From: a virus
Reading direction: 5' to 3' (one strand)
Length of the DNA: 28,735 nucleotides
Virus record (IMG/VR): IMGVR_UViG_3300045931_000290
Coordinates: 1-28,735 of that record
This document shows, piece after piece, positions 6,454-12,651 of the stretch (position 1 is its first letter; each line of letters starts with the position of its first letter). The position numbers were made by a program, and so were the translations under genes. The notes beneath the pieces are model-generated. The model ran no database searches. It saw only the letters and a program-made list of their open reading frames with translations, and was not told the DNA's origin.

Positions 6454-7520
6454 CAGGCCCGTTTCTTCCCCTTCTCCGCCGGCGCTGACACCTCGGCCGG
6501 CCACTGCAGCCGGCCCGACAGGCGCGCACTCGCCTCCCTGAGCCGACCGCCTAGCACCGGCACGTAGTGCAGGCGCGTCGTCGCGATCCGCTTGTGTCCC
6601 ATCATCGCCTGAATGTCGGCGAGGTCTTCACCCTGTTCGGACAGCGCAATCCCGAACGCGTGCCGGAGGTTGTAGGGCCTGACGTTCTCTGGCCAGCCGG
6701 CGGCGCGCAACGTCCGATCAAACGCGCTCACATCGAACCCGCCCCAGGCGCGCACGGCGGCGAACAGCGTCCACGCCGCGAGCATGTCATCGTTGAGCCA
6801 GAGCCCAGCCGACCACCCGCCCTTGCCATCGCGCACGCGCCAGACGCGTTGCTGAAGGTCCACGTCACCGGGCTCGGCGCGCATCACTTCGGACGGGCGC
6901 TTCCCGGTGGACGCCAGGACCATGAACCGCGCCCGCGTCTTCGCGCTCCGGATCAGCCCGGCCTGCTCCCGCTCGAGGAGCTGCGCCGCGACGTCGACGA
7001 CCATCGCCGGATCAATCGCCTGCGGCACCGTACGCGGCACGGCCGGCAGCGTGACGTCATCGCACGGCGTCACGGCCCGGCGCCCGTCGAGCGCCCGATA
7101 GAGCGTCTGCAGGCTGCGCACGCGATTGACGATCGTCTTCGGCGCCCTCCCGTCCTGACGCCATCGGCTCATCGCGATGCGGACGTGTTCGGCGGTGAGG
7201 CTCCGGCGCTGCAACGGCCCGAACAGGGCGACCCACGCCTTCAGCTCCGCGCGTCGCTCTCGCCAGCTCGCCAGATACGTGATCTGGGTGACGTAGCGAT
7301 CGACGTCGCCGACCAGCGTGCCCTTCGCGTGCGGCGGCGGCGCGCCCTTGCTCAGTTCCGCGCGCAGCCGGCCGCGGACGTCGCGCAGCGTCGAGATGTC
7401 GGTGCCGAGCGGCCACCGCTCCTCACGCCGCGTCTCGCCGAAGAACCCGACGACGCGATACCCGCCCGGGTCGCGGTAGATGCCGTCCTCGATGCGCGTC
7501 GACGTGCCGCGGCGCCCCAT
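6453..7520 (-). CDS. int: Tyrosine-recombinase integrase
   Basis: 355 residues from the ATG at 7520, which overlaps the stop of the upstream TM2 gene as TGATG. The frame is open to 7691, but the extra 57 residues lie over the TM2 gene and contain its repeats, so I reject them. Residues about 65-150 are a SAM-like core-binding domain (LASWRERRAELKAWVALFG). The catalytic domain shows Arg208 (STGKRPSEVMR), a beta-hairpin Lys233 (RDGKGG), Arg286 and His287 in RPYNLRHAFG, His309 in MMGHKRIATT, and nucleophile Tyr319 (LHYVPV). The usual first His of the H-x-x-R box is Tyr283. It integrates the phage into the host chromosome, acting at the adjacent attP region. Confidence 0.9.
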   Translation of the reverse strand: MGRRGTSTRIEDGIYRDPGGYRVVGFFGETRREERWPLGTDISTLRDVRGRLRAELSKGAPPPHAKGTLVGDVDRYVTQITYLASWRERRAELKAWVALFGPLQRRSLTAEHVRIAMSRWRQDGRAPKTIVNRVRSLQTLYRALDGRRAVTPCDDVTLPAVPRTVPQAIDPAMVVDVAAQLLEREQAGLIRSAKTRARFMVLASTGKRPSEVMRAEPGDVDLQQRVWRVRDGKGGWSAGLWLNDDMLAAWTLFAAVRAWGGFDVSAFDRTLRAAGWPENVRPYNLRHAFGIALSEQGEDLADIQAMMGHKRIATTRLHYVPVLGGRLREASARLSGRLQWPAEVSAPAEKGKKRA

Positions 7521-7522
7521 CA

Positions 7523-7969
7523 GTCCTTGGCTGATGACGGCGGCGGCGATGTCGTCGCCGGCGATGACCAGTAGGACGATCGGGTGCGACGCGTCGGCGT
7601 CGAAGACCAGTAGGACGATTTCACAGCGACGCCTGGCGCCGCGTACGGATTGCCCTGCGCCGCGGTCAGGATGGCTACGAGGTGCAGGCACAGGCCAGGA
7701 ATGATCAGCATGACGTAGCCGACCACCGTGACGACGAACAACACGATGCCGGTGCCCGCCTCGCCCTTGTACACGTGGCCGGCGCCGGGAACGATGAGGC
7801 TGAGGAAGGCCGCGACGCCTGGACTCCAGCGCGGCACGGGCGTGTGCACGACGACGGTCGGCTTCTGAGGCGTCGCGGGCAGCGCGCCAGGCGCGAGCTC
7901 GCGATTGCAGAACCGACAGACGATCGCGGCGTCTTGGATTTCTTCAGCGCAGAACGGGCAGTTTTTCAT
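7523..7969 (-). CDS. Zinc-ribbon plus TM2-like membrane protein in the lysogeny operon
   Basis: 149 residues including the stop-proximal tail; the stop codon occupies 7520-7522. Residues 1-25 are a zinc ribbon (MKNCPFCAEEIQDAAIVCRFC, two CxxC pairs). Residues about 47-105 are a TM2-like pair of membrane spans with the conserved PGAGHVYKGEAGTGI turn. The final 35 residues (SSYWSSTPTRRTRSSYWSS) are low-complexity and come from a 39-base DNA duplication. The start overlaps the upstream stop as ATGA and the stop overlaps the integrase ATG. Expression from the immunity operon suggests a role in the lysogen, such as superinfection exclusion or host conversion, but this is inference. Confidence 0.75.
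7566..7619. repeat. 15-base direct repeat, 39-base period
   Basis: GACCAGTAGGACGAT occurs at 7566-7580 and again at 7605-7619. It falls in the 3' end of the TM2 gene and creates the repeated SSYWSS residues there. It may mark a recent tandem duplication next to the integrase start. Confidence 0.6.
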
Positions 7970-8292
7970 CGAGCGTCCTTGTTGATGCTTGCCTTCGCTG
8001 GGCGTGGTTTGATGATCGTCAGGCGTTCCCGGCTTTCGGCCGCCAGATCCGACTCGCGGATGATTGCGGCGATCGCTTCGAAGGCCGCGACGGTTTCCGC
8101 GTCGGCCGCTGGCGCCTGGACACGTGGCCGCAGCGCGGCGCGTAGCGTCTTCGGCGGAACCTTTCGTTTCAGGATTTCATCGACATAGCGCAACGTCCAC
8201 GTGAGGAGTAGTTCGAGGCGCCGGTATTCCTTCGGCGTGAGTCGCTCGCGGATCTCCCGCTCCACGAGCTGTGCGCGCGTCGGTCCCTTCAT
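7966..8292 (-). CDS. Lysogeny-operon protein of unknown function (108 residues)
   Basis: Mainly helical and strongly charged: TRAQLVEREIRERLTPKEYRRLELLL near the start, then VDEILKRKVPPKTLRAALRPR, and a C-terminal helix ending in a basic tail. No known fold is recognised. It overlaps the repressor stop at its start and the TM2 start at its end, both as ATGA, so it is translated with the repressor and integrase. Its place suggests a gene expressed in the lysogen, perhaps a co-regulator or a partner of the TM2 membrane protein. Confidence 0.65.
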   Translation of the reverse strand: MKGPTRAQLVEREIRERLTPKEYRRLELLLTWTLRYVDEILKRKVPPKTLRAALRPRVQAPAADAETVAAFEAIAAIIRESDLAAESRERLTIIKPRPAKASINKDAR

Positions 8293-8768
8293 CCGGCTCG
8301 TCTGCTACGCGCCATCGGTTTCGTGGCCGGCGTCTCTTCGACGTGCCGCGTCGTGCCTGGCGATGGGCCTGATGCCCCCTCGCCGTAGAGCAGCCGGCGG
8401 ATCAGTCGTGTGAACTCGTGCCGCGCGCCGGCCGGCAGCGCCCGCCAATCCCTCAGGTGAGCCCGCTCTTCAATGCTCGTTGAAGGTTCGCCGTACAGCT
8501 CCTCAAGGAGGGTAGCGACGTCCTGCTTGCCGGCTGAGCGAAGGATGCGTGATGCCGGCACTCCACTCGCCCGAGAGAGTCGAAGGCAGTTCTCCACGCT
8601 CAACGGGAAATCGCCTTTGTTTAAGGCCCGGCTGAAGCGTTGCGGCGTGATGCCGATCGCACGGGCGACCTCGACCTGTGACTGCGCACCTTGGACGATC
8701 TGGCGCAGTAGCTCGGTGAACGATTCCGGCGTCTGGCTCACGGTGACCGTAAGGTAGCGAGAGAACAT
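8289..8768 (-). CDS. XRE-family helix-turn-helix repressor (CI-like)
   Basis: 159 residues. Residues about 17-75 form a Cro/C1-type helix-turn-helix (FTELLRQIVQGAQSQVEVAR, then GITPQRFSRALNK, then LRLSRASGVPASRIL). The remainder is charged and lacks a visible LexA-type peptidase, so induction may not depend on RecA-driven self-cleavage. It is the first gene of the leftward operon and faces the Cro-like gene across the operator region. It is the likely repressor of the rightward promoter at 8794-8822. No strong ribosome binding site precedes its ATG. Confidence 0.8.
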   Translation of the reverse strand: MFSRYLTVTVSQTPESFTELLRQIVQGAQSQVEVARAIGITPQRFSRALNKGDFPLSVENCLRLSRASGVPASRILRSAGKQDVATLLEELYGEPSTSIEERAHLRDWRALPAGARHEFTRLIRRLLYGEGASGPSPGTTRHVEETPATKPMARSRRAG

Positions 8769-8793
8769 GAATTGCCGCTAGTGCAACTCGTGC

Positions 8794-8822
8794 TTGACAG
8801 TGCCATTCCATCGCGCTTATAT
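8794..8822 (+). promoter_or_regulatory. Rightward early promoter (sigma70-like)
   Basis: TTGACA at 8794-8799 and TTATAT at 8817-8822 are separated by 17 bases, close to the ideal sigma70 promoter. The start of transcription would be near 8829, about 36 bases before the Cro-like gene. It stands out as AT-rich in very GC-rich DNA. Confidence 0.75.
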
Positions 8823-8849
8823 TGACAGCACTGTCAACGTTACGTTGAC
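8822..8849. promoter_or_regulatory. Overlapping inverted-repeat operators for the phage repressor
   Basis: TTGACAG-CA-CTGTCAA (8822-8837) is a perfect 7-bp inverted repeat over the end of the -10 box and the start site. GTCAACG-TTA-CGTTGAC (8833-8849) is a second perfect inverted repeat that overlaps it. A further half-site, TTGACAG, forms the -35 box at 8794. Binding of the CI-like or Cro-like protein here would block the rightward promoter. The leftward promoter is not clear to me. Confidence 0.65.
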
Positions 8850-8864
8850 TGGAGAGAATGGCCA

Positions 8865-9062
8865 TTGGTCAGAGAAATTCGAGAACTGAATCAGTTGCGA
8901 CTCGATCGGAACCTGCCATTCCGGCAGCTCGCCGAAGAGTGCGGTATCCCGTACCGCACGCTCTTCCGCATCCTGACGACCCCGAATGCCAAGGTTTACG
9001 ACCGGACCCTGCACCGCATCCGGTTGTACCTCGACCAGCAGCGCCAGGAGGCGAGCGCGTGA
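8865..9062 (+). CDS. Cro-like helix-turn-helix regulator (65 residues)
   Basis: It starts at TTG, 8 bases after GGAGAG; the nearby ATG at 8858 is in another frame and too close to that site. The protein is one small helix-turn-helix (LRLDRNLPFRQLAEECGIPY, then RTLFRILTTPN, then LHRIRLYLDQQ). As the first gene after the rightward promoter it occupies the place of Cro. It is likely to bind the operators 20-40 bases upstream of its own start. The stop overlaps the next ATG as TGATG. Confidence 0.75.
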   Translation: MVREIRELNQLRLDRNLPFRQLAEECGIPYRTLFRILTTPNAKVYDRTLHRIRLYLDQQRQEASA

Positions 9063-9466
9063 TGGCGCGGCGCGAGTACTTCACCGGCGCTCGGCGTCTG
9101 GATGGCCAGGCGAGCCCCAGCCCGCAGGCCGCAGGGACCCAGGCGTCGAGCGTCGCTGACGTCCTCGCGCCGCCGCCGGCCGCGCACAGCCTCGACCAGG
9201 CGATCGCGCGCCTCCTCGACGCCGCTGGCGATCGCGCCTGGCTCGACGTCCACGGGATCTGCGCCTACCTCGGCATCGGCCGCACGACCTACTACCGGAT
9301 GCTGCGTGCCGGCACCTGGCCGATCCCGGAGATGTGGCCGCGCTTCACGGCCACGCGCTTCCACGTCGACGACGTCATCGCGTACCTGCGCAGCGCCGCG
9401 GCGTGCCACGCCGATGAACGCCTGACGCTCGTGCGGGGTCGCGTGTCTCATCAGGCACAACGGTAG
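9062..9466 (+). CDS. Excisionase/AlpA-like DNA-binding protein
   Basis: 134 residues. The N-terminal half is low-complexity and proline/alanine rich. Residues about 58-112 form a winged-helix domain of the AlpA/excisionase type: WLDVHGICAYLGIGRTTYYR, then IPEMWPRFTATRFHVDDVIAYL, with the typical R-F-x-x-x-D-V-x-A-Y-L ending. This fits a recombination-directionality factor or an early regulator. It is coupled to the Cro-like gene by TGATG and precedes the next gene by 4 bases. A purely regulatory role is equally possible. Confidence 0.65.
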   Translation: MARREYFTGARRLDGQASPSPQAAGTQASSVADVLAPPPAAHSLDQAIARLLDAAGDRAWLDVHGICAYLGIGRTTYYRMLRAGTWPIPEMWPRFTATRFHVDDVIAYLRSAAACHADERLTLVRGRVSHQAQR

Positions 9467-9470
9467 AGCT

Positions 9471-9845
9471 ATGTCTGCCGCCCTTCCAGTTGCGTCGCGT
9501 CACCCCGCCGACTCTGCGCCGGTTGCGCGGCGCAACCGGGACCTCTCGGACTGCCTGGCTGATGCGCTCGCGCGGCTCGGCTTGCAGAAGAAGGAGCTCG
9601 AATTCTGGTGGCGCTGCTCGCATCAGTTCGTCAGCCAGGTGCTCGATGGGTCGAAGCCGCTGACCGACGAGCGGCTCGCGCAACTCCCGGGGCACATCCA
9701 AGTCGCCGTCGCGCAGGAGTGGTGTGCCGAGCTCGGCTTGCTGACCGGGTCGCGGGCCGCCGCGATCGGCGCGCTCGAAGCTGCCCGGCATCTGCTCGCG
9801 TTGCCGGAGCGCGCGGAGCGCATGGCGAAGGCGGGAGTGGAGTAA
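9471..9845 (+). CDS. Putative helix-turn-helix early regulator
   Basis: 124 residues. The central part, DLSDCLADALARLGLQKKEL, followed by FWWRCSHQFVSQVLDGSKPLTDERLAQLP, looks like a degenerate Cro/C1-type helix-turn-helix. A long C-terminal helix follows (AAAIGALEAARHLLALPERAERM). Proteins of this build are common in early operons of temperate phages, where their role is unknown. The stop overlaps the next start as TAATG. Confidence 0.5.
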   Translation: MSAALPVASRHPADSAPVARRNRDLSDCLADALARLGLQKKELEFWWRCSHQFVSQVLDGSKPLTDERLAQLPGHIQVAVAQEWCAELGLLTGSRAAAIGALEAARHLLALPERAERMAKAGVE

Positions 9846-10486
9846 TGGCGACGACACGCCGCCGCGGCGGCCCCTACGTCTACGTCACCTGGCTGACCAA
9901 GCTCCTCGCCGGCGGCGACCGCTGCGTCTGGTCGGCCTGGTTCAAGGCCAACTTCAAGTACGACAAGCGCCCCGACGAGACGTTCGACCTGGCCGCGTGG
10001 ACCACCGAGCACAACCTGCTCGTCACCGAACAGGCCGCCACGCTGCGCGCCGAGGGGTGGCGCGTGACGCTCGAGGATCAGAATGCGTTTCGTCTGCAGG
10101 GCCGTGGCTGCGTCCTGGCCGGGAAGCCGGACCTCCTCGCGATCCGCGACGACGAGCTGCTCATCCTCGACGTGAAGACGGGGAAGCCGCGCGATGCCGA
10201 CTGGTGGCAGATCCTCATCTACCTCTTCGCGCTGCCGCTCGTGGGGGCGGTCGCGCCGCGCCGGTCCGGACGCGTCGTCTACAAGACGCACGCGATCGAC
10301 GTCGCCGGCGAAGAACTGTCCCAGCCGCGCCGCGAGCAGATCATCGCGCTCCTGCGCGAGCTGTCAGGTCCCCCGATGGCGACCGCGCCGAGCGCCCGGG
10401 AATGCGGGTTCTGCGACATCAGCGATGCCGACTGTCGCGAGCGGGTGCACGCCGCCGCGCCGGCCGTCTTGACGGAGGCGTTCTGA
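9845..10486 (+). CDS. Cas4/RecB-like PD-(D/E)XK nuclease with iron-sulphur cysteines
   Basis: 213 residues. The nuclease core is GKPDLLAI (Asp96), ILDVKTGK (Asp109, Lys111) and a QxxxY motif (Gln122 and Tyr126 in WWQILIY). Four cysteines are placed as in Cas4 and AddB: Cys27 near the N-terminus (DRCVWSAWF) and Cys187, Cys190 and Cys197 at the C-terminus (ECGFCDISDADC). They very likely hold a 4Fe-4S cluster. Such enzymes resect DNA ends, here probably for phage recombination or replication. It sits among early genes and not near any cas1 gene or CRISPR array. A second PD-(D/E)XK exonuclease lies at 13779. Confidence 0.8.
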   Translation: MATTRRRGGPYVYVTWLTKLLAGGDRCVWSAWFKANFKYDKRPDETFDLAAWTTEHNLLVTEQAATLRAEGWRVTLEDQNAFRLQGRGCVLAGKPDLLAIRDDELLILDVKTGKPRDADWWQILIYLFALPLVGAVAPRRSGRVVYKTHAIDVAGEELSQPRREQIIALLRELSGPPMATAPSARECGFCDISDADCRERVHAAAPAVLTEAF

Positions 10487-10488
10487 CG

Positions 10489-10719
10489 ATGGCCCTCGAA
10501 CCCGATCGCCGCCCGGACCGCTGCCAGTGCCACGCCCACACGTGGCCCGTCACGCGCCCGATTCCGCCCGTCTGCCGCACCTACGTCCAGCCGAGGATGA
10601 ACGGACGCTGCCATTGCAGCACGTGCAGTCATGACCCGGAGTGCCACGGCGTGGTCCGATCGCCGTCGCGCCGCGGGTCGAAGCGCCAGGCGATCACCCT
10701 GCCGGAGCGCGCGTCATGA
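10489..10719 (+). CDS. Small cysteine/histidine-rich protein, probable zinc binder
   Basis: 76 residues. Cysteines and histidines are clustered as RCQCHAHTW, NGRCHCSTCSHDPECHG and a single CRTY between them, enough for one or two zinc sites. The tail is basic. The start is 2 bases after the nuclease stop and the stop overlaps the next ATG (ATGA). No specific family is recognised; a nucleic-acid-binding role is a reasonable guess. Confidence 0.5.
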   Translation: MALEPDRRPDRCQCHAHTWPVTRPIPPVCRTYVQPRMNGRCHCSTCSHDPECHGVVRSPSRRGSKRQAITLPERAS

Positions 10720-11066
10720 GCCCCTACGACTGGTCCGTCATCGGCGCCGCGCTGCTCGTCGCCGTCGGGCTGCTGATCGGCGCGCGGGAGATCGCCTATG
10801 AGGTCCGTCATCGCGTGCGTCGGCGCCGTGTGCGCGCCGAGATGGCTGCGCTGTCTGCTCGGGTGGCACGAACACACGCGGGAGGTCAGCGGCGGCCGGC
10901 TGCGGCTGCGGTGCCTCCACTGCTTGCGCCGGACGCCGGGCGTGCCGTTCGCGATCCGGTAATCGGCGTCGACCAGGTCACGGTGGAGGCGCGGCGGGCG
11001 GCCTTCGGCCTCCAGCTCGCGGCCGACGGGCAGTACGTCGACGAGCTCCGCATCGAACCGAAGTAG
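10716..11066 (+). CDS. Small membrane-anchored protein of unknown function
   Basis: 116 residues from an ATG overlapping the previous stop (ATGA). Residues about 6-24 (WSVIGAALLVAVGLLIGA) are a membrane span followed by a strongly basic stretch (RHRVRRRRVR), so the C-terminus should lie in the cytoplasm. The middle of this frame runs through the region where another frame encodes a convincing zinc-ribbon protein (10798-10962). Residues about 30-80 here may therefore be constrained by that gene. The end (FGLQLAADGQYVDELRIEPK) again looks like ordinary protein. Confidence 0.45.
   Translation: MSPYDWSVIGAALLVAVGLLIGAREIAYEVRHRVRRRRVRAEMAALSARVARTHAGGQRRPAAAAVPPLLAPDAGRAVRDPVIGVDQVTVEARRAAFGLQLAADGQYVDELRIEPK
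10798..10962 (+). CDS. Nested zinc-ribbon-like small protein in an overlapping frame
   Basis: 54 residues, ATG to TAA, lying wholly inside the membrane-protein gene in another frame. It reads ...RCLLGWHEHTREVSGG and RLRLRCLHCLRRTPGV. The pattern His-x-His followed by CxxC resembles small zinc-ribbon proteins found in many phages, which is better evidence than the anonymous middle part of the enclosing frame. The two may be a true overlapping pair, or the enclosing gene may end early through a frameshift. Confidence 0.4.
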   Translation: MRSVIACVGAVCAPRWLRCLLGWHEHTREVSGGRLRLRCLHCLRRTPGVPFAIR

Positions 11067-11075
11067 CGGTGAGAC

Positions 11076-12194
11076 GTGATCAAGGTCGATTCCGAATTCC
11101 GATCGTTGATTCCGCCGCTGACGCCGGACGAGCGCGCGCAGCTGGAGGCGAACGTGTGCCGGGATGGCTGCCGGGATCCGCTCGTGCTCTGGAAGGGGAT
11201 CCTGCTCGACGGTCACAACCGCTTCGAGATCTGCGCGGCGCACAAGATCAAGTACCGGGTCATCGATCAGGAGTGTGTCGATCGGGCCGACGCGAAGATC
11301 TGGATCATCCGCAATCAATTCGGCCGCCGGAACCTCACGCTCTTCGCCCGCGCCGAGCTCGCGCTCACGCTTGAGCCGCTCATCGCCGCGAGAGCAAAGG
11401 CAAAGCAACGGCTGTCTCGTGGCAGAGGTCGCCAAAAAGGTTTGACAGATTTGTCAAACCTTTCATCAACCAATACGAGAAGGGAGATCGCGAAGGCCGC
11501 CGGCATCTCCGAGGGCACGATCGATAAGGCGCGCGTGATTGCGGCGCGGGCGCCCGAGGCCGTCAAAGAGAAACTCCGGCGCGGTGAGACGACGATCGAC
11601 AAGGAACACAAGGCAATCGTCCAAACCGAGCGCAAGGCCGCGCAGATCGCCAAGATCGAAACGGCCGCGGCGTTGCCCGATGGCCTCTTCGACGTCATCG
11701 CCGCCGATCCGCCCTGGGCCTACGCCAAGCGTGCGGAGGATGCGACGCATCGCGGCGCCGCGCCGTACCCGTCGATGACGGTGGAGGAGATCGCGGCGCT
11801 GCCCGTGGGCGGGCGTGCGTCAGCCGATTGCATCCTCTGGCTCTGGACGACCAACGCCTTCATGGAGCAGGCGTATTCCGTGGCGCGCGCGTGGGGCTTT
11901 GAAGTCAAGACGATCCTCACATGGGTGAAGGATCGGATGGGTACGGGCGATTGGTTGCGCGGGCAAACCGAGCATTGCCTGATGGCCGTGCGCGGCCGTC
12001 CCGCGGTGAACCTGACGAATCAGACGACGTTCCTTCGGGGGCCTCTCCGCGAACACTCGCGGAAGCCAGACGAGTTCTTTGCACTTGTGGACGTGCTCTG
12101 CGTCGGCCGGAAGTGTGAGCTGTTTGCTCGCGAGCAACGACCTGGGTGGGCCGCATTCGGCGCGGAACTGGATCAGTTCGCTCGCACAGCATGA
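11076..12194 (+). CDS. ParB-like plus MT-A70 DNA adenine methyltransferase
   Basis: 372 residues from GTG. Residues about 10-62 are a ParB-like N-terminal domain (IPPLTPDERAQLEANV, then GILLDGHNRFEIC). Residues about 130-185 form a helix-turn-helix-like linker (TRREIAKAAGISEGTIDKAR). From about 200 comes an MT-A70 N6-adenine methyltransferase with the catalytic DPPW at 211-214, then CILWLWTTNAF and RKPDEFFALVD. It probably methylates phage DNA, protecting it from host restriction or marking it for replication. A 12-bp perfect inverted repeat lies in the linker-coding DNA. The stop overlaps the next ATG (ATGA). Confidence 0.85.
   Translation: MIKVDSEFRSLIPPLTPDERAQLEANVCRDGCRDPLVLWKGILLDGHNRFEICAAHKIKYRVIDQECVDRADAKIWIIRNQFGRRNLTLFARAELALTLEPLIAARAKAKQRLSRGRGRQKGLTDLSNLSSTNTRREIAKAAGISEGTIDKARVIAARAPEAVKEKLRRGETTIDKEHKAIVQTERKAAQIAKIETAAALPDGLFDVIAADPPWAYAKRAEDATHRGAAPYPSMTVEEIAALPVGGRASADCILWLWTTNAFMEQAYSVARAWGFEVKTILTWVKDRMGTGDWLRGQTEHCLMAVRGRPAVNLTNQTTFLRGPLREHSRKPDEFFALVDVLCVGRKCELFAREQRPGWAAFGAELDQFARTA
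11436..11463. repeat. Perfect 12-bp inverted repeat inside the methyltransferase gene
   Basis: AAAGGTTTGACA (11436-11447) and TGTCAAACCTTT (11452-11463) are exact reverse complements around GATT. The centre TTGACA-N4-TGTCAA is the same arrangement as the operator at 8822-8837. It may be a distant operator, or form an mRNA hairpin. It sits in a local patch of low GC. Confidence 0.7.
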
Positions 12195-12604
12195 CGCAGC
12201 GGCGCAACGACCCCGATCGGCTGAGCAACTACTTCGACCGCCTCCTATCGGGCATTGGTCATCGAGGCAGTTCTTTCTCGGACATTGATGCATGCACGCA
12301 TGACGGCGCGACAGATCGCTTTTTGTATCAGGAGTTCAAAAGACAGGCGGAGAAAATCAATCGTGGCCAGGCCGATCTATTGAAGGCGCTTGCGCGGCGG
12401 GACTACAACACGGTGTGGTGTGTCCGCCCCCGTGCTGATGCGGATCTTGATTGGTATAACGTGCGAACCAGGAAGCTCGAAGTGATTTCCGTCAAAGAGT
12501 ACCGCGAGCTGGTTCGACGATGGTGGCGCTCGGACGAGGGCGCTCCGCAAAATACATGGGAGTCCGCGCCCGTGACTCCTGACGTCACAGAGATCAACTG
12601 GTAA
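12191..12604 (+). CDS. Putative PD-(D/E)XK-type nuclease, foreign-looking composition
   Basis: 137 residues, coupled to the methyltransferase by ATGA. SFSDIDACTHDGATDRFLYQ followed by EFK gives Asp31/Asp33 and Glu48-x-Lys50, the D...ExK signature of PD-(D/E)XK nucleases. The second half (VRPRADADLDWYNVR, then LEVISVKEYRELVRRWW) is consistent with the end of a small alpha/beta fold. Its DNA is clearly less GC-rich than the neighbours, suggesting a later arrival. It may act with the methyltransferase as a paired modification or cleavage unit, which is speculative. Confidence 0.5.
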   Translation: MTQRRNDPDRLSNYFDRLLSGIGHRGSSFSDIDACTHDGATDRFLYQEFKRQAEKINRGQADLLKALARRDYNTVWCVRPRADADLDWYNVRTRKLEVISVKEYRELVRRWWRSDEGAPQNTWESAPVTPDVTEINW

Positions 12605-12651
12605 GGCGGAACGCCGCCAACTGAAATCCACATAAGAGGAGGCCCGTTCTC

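Noticed and set aside
7521-7691. Longer N-terminus for the integrase
   Set aside because: The extra 57 residues lie over the TM2 gene, contain its DNA duplication, and lack a ribosome binding site. The ATG at 7520 is coupled to the TM2 stop and begins just before the recognisable N-terminal domain.
8769-8850. Leftward promoter for the repressor
   Set aside because: A TATAAG-like box is present on the minus strand, but no acceptable -35 lies at the right distance, so I did not list it.
8858-9466. A 202-residue reading from the ATG at 8858
   Set aside because: GGAGAG is too close to this ATG and is correctly spaced for TTG 8865. The first 68 residues are compositional noise over the Cro-like helix-turn-helix.
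9845-10486. Cas4 of a CRISPR-Cas system
   Set aside because: The protein is Cas4-like, but there is no cas1, cas2 or repeat array; the context is phage recombination.
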